NCBI RefSeq assembly: GCF_020991475.1
Contig: NZ_JAJMPA010000001.1
Span: 558,001-622,000 of the forward strand
Direction of reading: 5' to 3'
Source of the DNA: Pedobacter sp. MC2016-14
GTDB lineage: Bacteria; Bacteroidota; Bacteroidia; Sphingobacteriales; Sphingobacteriaceae
Length of the DNA: 64,000 nucleotides
A program made the translations under genes and the position numbers. Of the stretch, positions 58,732 to 64,000 are shown piece after piece (within the stretch, counting starts at the first letter, position 1; every line of letters starts with the position of its first letter). The notes below the pieces were generated by a model that saw only the letters and a program-made list of their open reading frames with translations, was not told the origin of the DNA and did not search any database.

Positions 58732-60833
58732 GATATTTTATCTAATGCAATGCCTCTGGCCTTTTTATCAATAAAGCGCTTAAGCATTGCATTTTTAGGT
58801 AATGTGAGTGTTGGATCTTCCTGAAAAATCTCAATTACCGTATTTCTGGCTTCATATAAAATTTGCTGATCCTTAACCAAATTGGCAAGTTTTAAATCCA
58901 GCACACCACTCTGCTGCGTACCAGAAAGATCTCCAGGGCCACGTAGTTCCAGGTCTATTTCCGAAATTTCAAAGCCATTATTGGTCCTCACCATTGTTTC
59001 CAGCCTTACCTTCCCCTCCTTACTCAGTTTCTGCCCAGACATCAGGATGCAATAAGATTGTTCTGCACCCCTGCCAACCCTGCCACGGAGCTGATGAAGC
59101 TGAGATAAACCAAAGCGTTCTGCATTTTCAATAATCATCACAGACGCATTAGGCACATTCACACCTACTTCAATTACCGTGGTGGCCACCATGATTTGCG
59201 TTTTGCCATCAATAAAACGCTGCATTTCGTATTGCTTGTCTTTATTCAGCATTTTTCCATGCACAATACTGATTTGAAAATCAGGCAAGGGAAACTGATA
59301 GCGCATTTGTTCAATGCCTGCCTCTAAATGCAAGAGATCTAACTTTTCACTTTCCTTAATTAAAGGATAGACCACATAAACCTGCCTTCCTTTGGCAATT
59401 TCAGTTTTCATAAAACCAAACATGCGCAAGCGTTGCCCCTCAAACAAGTGCTTCGTTTCAATCGGTTTTCTGCCCACAGGAAGCTCATCTATCATAGATA
59501 CATCCAAATCCCCGTATAGGGTCATTGCAAGCGTTCTGGGGATCGGTGTAGCCGTCATCACTAAGATATGAGGGGGGATGCTGTTCTTACGCCATAGCTT
59601 AGCTCTTTGCTCAACGCCAAAACGATGTTGCTCATCAATCACCACAAGGCCCAAACTCTTAAAAATAACCTTATCTTCAATAAGTGCATGCGTACCTACC
59701 AGAATATCAATCTCCCCACTTTCCAATTGCTGATGTAAAATTACCCGCTCTTTCTTTGTACTGTTACCTGTAAGAATGGCTACCTTAACCAGGTCATCAT
59801 TCAATAAAGAAACTATCGAATGGTAATGTTGACGTGCCAGGATCTCGGTAGGGGCCATCATACAAGCTTGAAAGCCGTTATCGTTGGCCAGCAACATACT
59901 CATCAGGGCCACAACAGTTTTTCCACTGCCTACATCACCCTGAACCAAACGGTTCATTTGTACACCACGCTGCGTATCCGTTCTTATTTCTTTAATTACC
60001 CGCTTTTGTGCACCTGTTAAGGCAAATGGAAGAATCTCCTTGTAGAAAGTATTTACCTTTTCACCAACGGTACCAAAAACCTGTCCCTTAAATTTTAGTT
60101 CTCTGAACTGCTTGTTACTCAACAACTGCAGCTGAATAAAAAACAATTCTTCAAATTTTAACCTGCGCTCCGCATGCTGCAAAGAAATTACATCTTTAGG
60201 AAAATGTATGTTTAATATAGCCTCACGGCGATTGACCAGTTTATATTTTTCCAACACATAGGCAGGCATGGTTTCCTTTACCTCGCTAAGGTATTGATCA
60301 ATAATGTAAGACTGTAATTTCTGAATCCCCTTACTATCTAAATTGAACTTCTTAAGCTTCTCCGTAGAATTATATACGGGTTGCAAGGTTAGGTTTCCGG
60401 TAGCCGTTGCTACCCTAGGATAGTTTTCAAGTTCAGGATGAGAGATGCTGTAACTGCCATTGAAAACCGTAGGTTTCCCAAAGGCAATGTATACTTTTCC
60501 GCGCATCACATGTTCATCCACCCACTTTAAACTTTGAAACCACACCAGTTCAATGGTTCCGGTATCATCCGTGAATTTAGCAACAATCCTCTTTTTATGC
60601 TTTTCACCAATGGTTTCCTTACTGGTAATTCTGCCAAGAACCTGAACAAAAGGCAATTCAGGATTAAGTTCATTAATTTTATAAAACCGGGTCCTGTCTA
60701 TGTACCTAAAGGGGTAATGATTTAAAAGCTGGGCATAGGTATATATGCCCAGCTCCTTCTGTAAAATTTCAGCACGTTTAGGCCCTACTCCTTTTAGAAA
60801 TTCAATTGTAGTATCTAAATCAGAAGCAAACAA
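58728..60833 (-). CDS. recG: ATP-dependent DNA helicase RecG
   Basis: 701 residues, normal RecG size. N-terminal wedge/OB domain (about 1-260) after FLKGVGPKRAEIL, then SF2 helicase with Walker A GDVGSGKTVVA, DEQH (VIDEQHRFGVEQR), TATPIPRTLAMT, and the C-terminal QLRGRVGRGAEQSYC of the TRG-containing end. Regresses stalled forks and processes Holliday junctions. The start is TTG at 60833 since an in-frame stop lies 13-15 nt upstream and no ATG is close. Confidence 0.96.
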   Translation of the reverse strand: MFASDLDTTIEFLKGVGPKRAEILQKELGIYTYAQLLNHYPFRYIDRTRFYKINELNPELPFVQVLGRITSKETIGEKHKKRIVAKFTDDTGTIELVWFQSLKWVDEHVMRGKVYIAFGKPTVFNGSYSISHPELENYPRVATATGNLTLQPVYNSTEKLKKFNLDSKGIQKLQSYIIDQYLSEVKETMPAYVLEKYKLVNRREAILNIHFPKDVISLQHAERRLKFEELFFIQLQLLSNKQFRELKFKGQVFGTVGEKVNTFYKEILPFALTGAQKRVIKEIRTDTQRGVQMNRLVQGDVGSGKTVVALMSMLLANDNGFQACMMAPTEILARQHYHSIVSLLNDDLVKVAILTGNSTKKERVILHQQLESGEIDILVGTHALIEDKVIFKSLGLVVIDEQHRFGVEQRAKLWRKNSIPPHILVMTATPIPRTLAMTLYGDLDVSMIDELPVGRKPIETKHLFEGQRLRMFGFMKTEIAKGRQVYVVYPLIKESEKLDLLHLEAGIEQMRYQFPLPDFQISIVHGKMLNKDKQYEMQRFIDGKTQIMVATTVIEVGVNVPNASVMIIENAERFGLSQLHQLRGRVGRGAEQSYCILMSGQKLSKEGKVRLETMVRTNNGFEISEIDLELRGPGDLSGTQQSGVLDLKLANLVKDQQILYEARNTVIEIFQEDPTLTLPKNAMLKRFIDKKARGIALDKIS

Positions 60834-60867
60834 AATATCGGGTATTTATGGTAGGATGATCTGTAAT

Positions 60868-61248
60868 TTATCCTTTGAAAGCAATGCCAGAGATTTCCAC
60901 ATTTACACCCTTTGGCAAGCCTTTTACAGCCACAGTTTCGCGGGCAGGAAAATCACGTGTAAAGTAAGAACCATAAATTTCGTTCACTTCGGCAAACAAA
61001 GCCATATCAGACAGAAAGATGGTTACTTTAATTATATCATTGAAATCGAAACCTGCTTCCAACAGTACCGCCTTTAAGTTGCGCATAACCTGATGTGTTT
61101 CTTCTTTAAGAGAAGTGATGTTCAGTTCTCCCGTAGAAGGATTGATGGCAACCTGACCAGAAAGGTAAAGAAAACCATTTGCAAGGACAGCCTGACTGTA
61201 CGGACCAATTGGTGCAGGTGCTTCTGTAGTATTAATAATCTGCTTCAT
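60868..61248 (-). CDS. ridA: RidA family enamine/imine deaminase
   Basis: 126 residues from ATG 61248 (MKQIINTTEAPAPIGPYSQAV). A reading from 61320 would run through the upstream terminator and is rejected. Trimeric enzyme that hydrolyses reactive 2-aminoacrylate-type intermediates. Key residues: Tyr in GPYSQA, Arg in QVMRNLKAVL, the RETVAV Arg and terminal Glu in VEISGIA. A single gene with a promoter almost on its start. Confidence 0.94.
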   Translation of the reverse strand: MKQIINTTEAPAPIGPYSQAVLANGFLYLSGQVAINPSTGELNITSLKEETHQVMRNLKAVLLEAGFDFNDIIKVTIFLSDMALFAEVNEIYGSYFTRDFPARETVAVKGLPKGVNVEISGIAFKG

Positions 61249-61254
61249 AATACA

Positions 61255-61262
61255 CAAATGTA
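61255..61262 (-). promoter_or_regulatory. Promoter -7 element of ridA
   Basis: Reverse-strand TACATTTG fits TAnnTTTG, 6 nt before the ATG, predicting a nearly leaderless mRNA. A TTTTG lies 24 nt upstream, inside the ompA terminator. Confidence 0.45.
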
Positions 61263-61287
61263 AAAAATTATGAGCAGAACATATTGC

Positions 61288-61326
61288 AAAAAAAATGGGC
61301 TCCGAATTAACGAAGCCCATTTTTTA
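61288..61326 (-). terminator. Terminator downstream of the OmpA porin gene
   Basis: Stem AAAAATGGGCT / AGCCCATTTTT extended by inner CG pairs; T-run on both strands; 16 nt after the porin stop. Confidence 0.9.
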
Positions 61327-61341
61327 TGTTGTTAAGAAATA

Positions 61342-62694
61342 CTAGTTTCTTGAAGACTCAACACGACGGTTTTGAATACGACCTTCTTCAGTATCGTTAG
61401 AAGCAATTGGATTAGCTTCACCTAAACCTTTAGCAGAAACTTGGCTAGAACTAACACCAGAGTTTACTAAGTAAGTTTTTACTGAGTTAGCTCTGTCTTT
61501 AGACAGTTTCAAGTTGTAAGCAGCAGTACCTTCGCTAGAAGCATAACCTTTAAGGGTTACTTTACCACCGTTTGAACGTAAACCTGAAGACAATTGATCT
61601 AAGATAGGGTAAGACTCAGTTTTCAAAACTGAAGAGTTGAATTCGAATTGGATTGGCTCAAAACCAGATGCAGTTGCAGCTACAGCTACCGGAGCAACTG
61701 GAAGTGGGCAACCTGAACCGTCAACAGCAGTACCTGCAGGAGTTCCTGGGCATTTGTCAAACTGATCAGCAACACCGTCACCATCTGAATCTTTTTTCAA
61801 ATCTTCAATAGATTTCTCTACGTTAGAAACACGGTTTTTAAGCGCTTCAACTTCTTGACGTAATGAAGGGTCTTTCAATTCATCATACATTAAAGCTAAA
61901 GGGTTAACCCAGTTTAAGTCTGGTTTAGATTTAGATCCTAAAGAGAATTCTAAACCACCGTAACCATAAGCAAATTTATCTTTAGTAGTTGTTTTTACGT
62001 TAGTAGCTCCATCAAATCCGTCAGCATCAGTGAAGTGCATAGTATAACCTAAGTTAAAAGCAACACGGTCAGAAACTTTGAATTTAACACCAGCTCCTAC
62101 AGGGATGTAAACATCTTTTCTGTAGTCTTTAGCATCATGACGATCGTACTGGCTACCAATGTAAGTACCTTTGTTATCAGTAACAGTACCGTTAGCAGCA
62201 GTAGTTTTAGAAGAAGAAGCCATTAAACCGTAACCAGCAGTTACGAAGAAGTTTACTGAGTTCTCACGACGCAAGAAGTCAACAGTTGCTACGTTAACAA
62301 CACCTCTTAAATCAACAGCATATTGAATTTGAGTTTCGAAATCTCTGTAACCAAACTCAACACCACCTGGTGCATTTTTGTTAGATCCAGAAACTTTACC
62401 ACGGATACCGTTCAGTTCCAAGCCAAAAGCATGACCTAATTGTTTTTTAATGGAGATTCCATAACCTAAATTTACATCCTGGCTGTTGAAATCATTTGAA
62501 CCGCCAATAGCAACAAATGGAGATAAAACACCCGCATTTACACCAATTGACCAGGTTCTGTACTGCCCTCTTCCACCAAATACTTTGGCTGAAGAAGAAG
62601 TTGCTGTAGAATCCTGAGCATTAGCAAGAGTCGTAGCTCCCATTAATGCTACAAAAGAAACTGCAAGCCCCTTTTTTAAAGTAGAATAATTCAT
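61342..62694 (-). CDS. OmpA-family outer membrane porin with TSP3 linker
   Basis: 450 residues. Signal peptide (1-26, ending ANAQ). An eight-stranded barrel (about 35-260), then a short coiled coil, a thrombospondin-type-3 calcium repeat (DSDGDGVADQFDKCPGTPAG, about 299-318) and the OmpA peptidoglycan-binding domain (about 345-450: FEFNSSVLKTESYP, LKGYASSEGT, RIQNRRVE). Anchors outer membrane to the wall. Codon use is strongly biased to a few AT-ending codons, consistent with very high expression. It has the best-formed promoter in the window. Confidence 0.95.
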   Translation of the reverse strand: MNYSTLKKGLAVSFVALMGATTLANAQDSTATSSSAKVFGGRGQYRTWSIGVNAGVLSPFVAIGGSNDFNSQDVNLGYGISIKKQLGHAFGLELNGIRGKVSGSNKNAPGGVEFGYRDFETQIQYAVDLRGVVNVATVDFLRRENSVNFFVTAGYGLMASSSKTTAANGTVTDNKGTYIGSQYDRHDAKDYRKDVYIPVGAGVKFKVSDRVAFNLGYTMHFTDADGFDGATNVKTTTKDKFAYGYGGLEFSLGSKSKPDLNWVNPLALMYDELKDPSLRQEVEALKNRVSNVEKSIEDLKKDSDGDGVADQFDKCPGTPAGTAVDGSGCPLPVAPVAVAATASGFEPIQFEFNSSVLKTESYPILDQLSSGLRSNGGKVTLKGYASSEGTAAYNLKLSKDRANSVKTYLVNSGVSSSQVSAKGLGEANPIASNDTEEGRIQNRRVESSRN

Positions 62695-62748
62695 AATTTT
62701 CTTTTTTAAGGTTAAACAAATTTTAATCGTCTAATTTTTTTTGTGTAG

Positions 62749-62778
62749 CAAAATTAAACAAATTTTTAAATTCTCAAA
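62749..62778 (-). promoter_or_regulatory. Full -33/-7 promoter of the OmpA porin gene
   Basis: Reverse-strand TTTG (62775-62778), an 18-nt spacer and TAATTTTG (62749-62756). Leader about 52 nt, A-rich, ending AAAAAAGAAAATT before the ATG. Confidence 0.75.
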
Positions 62779-63025
62779 CACGTGTGCAAACACCGTTCCA
62801 AACTTAAACCTCACCAGAAAATAGTGAAAAACGCAGCATATTTTAACCAAAACCAGAGGGTGTACAAAAAAGCTAACACCACAAATACAGTGGCAATACA
62901 CTATCCTTTAGCACATTACTAAACTTATAGACTTGTCGGTATTTTTTTTAAAAGATTTAATTTAGCCATACATTAGCAGCATTTTAGCCCTATTTGAGCT
63001 CGATAATACGCCGAAATAAGCGCAA

Positions 63026-63055
63026 AATAAGTGTTAATAATTGTTAACACTTATT
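63026..63055. repeat. Perfect 12-bp inverted repeat downstream of meaB
   Basis: AATAAGTGTTAA (63026-63037) and TTAACACTTATT (63044-63055), 6-nt centre. Could be the meaB terminator (TTTTG follows on the minus strand) or a protein-binding palindrome. Confidence 0.6.
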
Positions 63056-63121
63056 AAATCAAGTCCTTTTTTTGAGACAATGGCATGAAAAACGCCTAAA
63101 ACAACCTGTTTTGTCAGCCAG

Positions 63122-64000
63122 CTAAAGCCACTTGTCAATAAATTTATAGACATTAAATTCCGGCAAAGTCAGTGCAATTGCCAGATCGGCGCGCAATTTA
63201 GCCCGGTCAACATCCTTCATTCTGTAGTCCTGGATTATCTTAAATGCCTTTTCTGCCATAAGGTAAGATTTACGTTCCCGGTTAAAATCTCCGGGTGCTG
63301 TCAACCATTCACACAATTCCGTAATTCCAGCACCTTGATCAGCAACTGTTTCAAAAACAGGAATTGGTTTGTCCTGTACCAGTTTCTTAAGATTGGCCGC
63401 AAACAATGCAGCGCCATCTCTATCCGATTTATTGACCACAAATCCATCCGCTATTTCCATCAGGCCGGATTTAATGTTCTGGATCTCGTCACCAGACTCC
63501 GGAACCAACACAACAACCGTTCGATCTGCCAAACCCGCTATTTCTAACTCCGATTGCCCAACACCAACAGTTTCCACCAAAATCAGGTCAAAATCAGCGG
63601 ATTTCATCACATCAACCATTTCAATCGTTTTGGCAGAAATTCCACCTAATGCACCCCGGGTGGCAACAGACCTTATATATATACCCGGATTATTAAAATG
63701 GCTGGACATCCTGATTCGGTCGCCAAGTAAAGAGCCAAAATTAAATGGAGAAGTTGGGTCTACAGCCAGGATGGCAATCTTCATCTTCTTCGCTACAAAA
63801 TATGAAGCTATCTCGTTGACCAGCGTACTTTTACCTGCACCTGGAGGGCCTGTAATGCCAATTACAGGAACATCTCCCTTAATCTTCAGGGAACGTAAAA
63901 GCGCCTTAGCAGGATAAATATCATTCTCTACCAGGGTTAGCGCCCGGGCTAAGGCCATAAAACTTCCTTGCTCAATTGCTTGCAAAAGCGAATCGTGGGT
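63122..64000 (-). CDS. meaB: Methylmalonyl-CoA mutase-associated GTPase MeaB, 5' end outside window
   Basis: At least 293 residues are visible. The frame stays open to base 64000, so a TTG at 63985 is not the true start (the upstream residues THDSLL read on). G3E-family GTPase: Walker A GPPGAGKST near residue 52 of the visible part, base-sensing VDPTSPF, the ETVGVGQSE switch and NKSD guanine-specificity motif. It protects and reloads the B12-dependent methylmalonyl-CoA mutase. The mutase genes would be expected nearby, outside the window. Confidence 0.93.
   Translation of the reverse strand, partial: THDSLLQAIEQGSFMALARALTLVENDIYPAKALLRSLKIKGDVPVIGITGPPGAGKSTLVNEIASYFVAKKMKIAILAVDPTSPFNFGSLLGDRIRMSSHFNNPGIYIRSVATRGALGGISAKTIEMVDVMKSADFDLILVETVGVGQSELEIAGLADRTVVVLVPESGDEIQNIKSGLMEIADGFVVNKSDRDGAALFAANLKKLVQDKPIPVFETVADQGAGITELCEWLTAPGDFNRERKSYLMAEKAFKIIQDYRMKDVDRAKLRADLAIALTLPEFNVYKFIDKWL

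Larger units (their letters stand above)
62695..63121. other. Gene-free upstream region of the OmpA porin gene
   Basis: AT-rich, no ORF. It holds the porin promoter (62749-62778) and a 12-bp perfect inverted repeat (63026-63055). No further structure was found. Confidence 0.5.

Noticed and set aside
63369..63917. 182-codon plus-strand ORF opposite meaB
   Set aside because: meaB has all G-protein motifs on the minus strand; the antisense reading has none and is a shadow.

Overview
The window reads as a chromosomal segment of a Bacteroidetes bacterium, most likely a Sphingobacteriaceae member close to Pedobacter (inference from protein style, not a database match). Supporting signs are the AT-rich coding sequence, A-rich rather than Shine-Dalgarno leaders, many matches to the Bacteroidetes housekeeping promoter -7 element TAnnTTTG upstream of genes, a SusC-like carboxypeptidase-regulatory domain on a TonB receptor, a menaquinone-type three-subunit succinate dehydrogenase, and DUF3127, DUF4197 and DUF5687 proteins. 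I see no rRNA, tRNA, insertion sequence, prophage or CRISPR array. Most of the window is core genome.

Layout. 1-1400: the 5' part of a LytS-type sensor kinase running off the left edge, a 58-residue membrane peptide gene with its own terminator, and a gene-free, locally GC-richer stretch. 1451-4933: sdhC-sdhA-sdhB on the minus strand. 5140-9883: HtrA-type protease, dapF and a PIF1/RecD-like helicase. 9933-12454: a two-component pair. 12704-17507: DUF3127 protein, rRNA-type methyltransferase, then a compact HTH / HD-hydrolase / radical-SAM repair protein / partner cluster. 17529-20308: PhoR-like kinase, PhoU-like DUF47 protein and phosphate permease. 20340-21354: ECF sigma factor and membrane anti-sigma-like protein. 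21444-30192: DUF4197 lipoprotein, DEAD-box helicase, rarA, an ABC exporter pair, OmpA-like lipoprotein, a Gfo/Idh/MocA oxidoreductase and an MtfA-type peptidase. 30206-34062: hydrolase, TonB receptor and a His/Cys-rich small protein. 34210-37592: TetR regulator with an ABC1 kinase, a receiver protein, Ku. 37656-43067: NTF2-like protein, dienelactone hydrolase, hisS, pdhC, pdhA. 43331-48448: NlpC/P60 hydrolase, CapA-like protein, small membrane protein, SPFH protein, tail-specific protease. 48554-54080: TPR protein, isoaspartyl peptidase, cyanophycinase and, divergently, cyanophycin synthetase. 54141-64000: ferritin-like protein, S1/P1 nuclease, lipoprotein, fumC, serine hydrolase, recG, ridA, OmpA porin and a meaB gene that runs off the right edge.

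The most striking non-coding signals are: (1) four tandem 88-90 nt repeats that lead directly into the cphA start codon, each newer copy carrying a duplicate of the cphA initiation site, a small ORF coupled to it and a conserved inverted repeat with a compensatory change; (2) two back-to-back perfect hairpins between the HD hydrolase gene and the radical-SAM DNA repair gene, the second overlapping a promoter -7 element; (3) a TTAACA-N5-TTAACA direct repeat just upstream of the phosphate operon promoter, resembling a PHO box; and (4) an inverted repeat at the promoter of the His/Cys-rich protein plus TonB receptor operon.

Functionally, the cyanophycin genes form a storage loop: CphA makes the Arg/Asp polymer, cyanophycinase cuts it to beta-Asp-Arg, and the isoaspartyl peptidase releases Asp and Arg. 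The sdh operon and fumC are two consecutive TCA-cycle steps. The SAM/DUF4130 pair, Ku, RarA, RecG and the PIF1-like helicase give the window an unusually rich set of DNA-maintenance genes.
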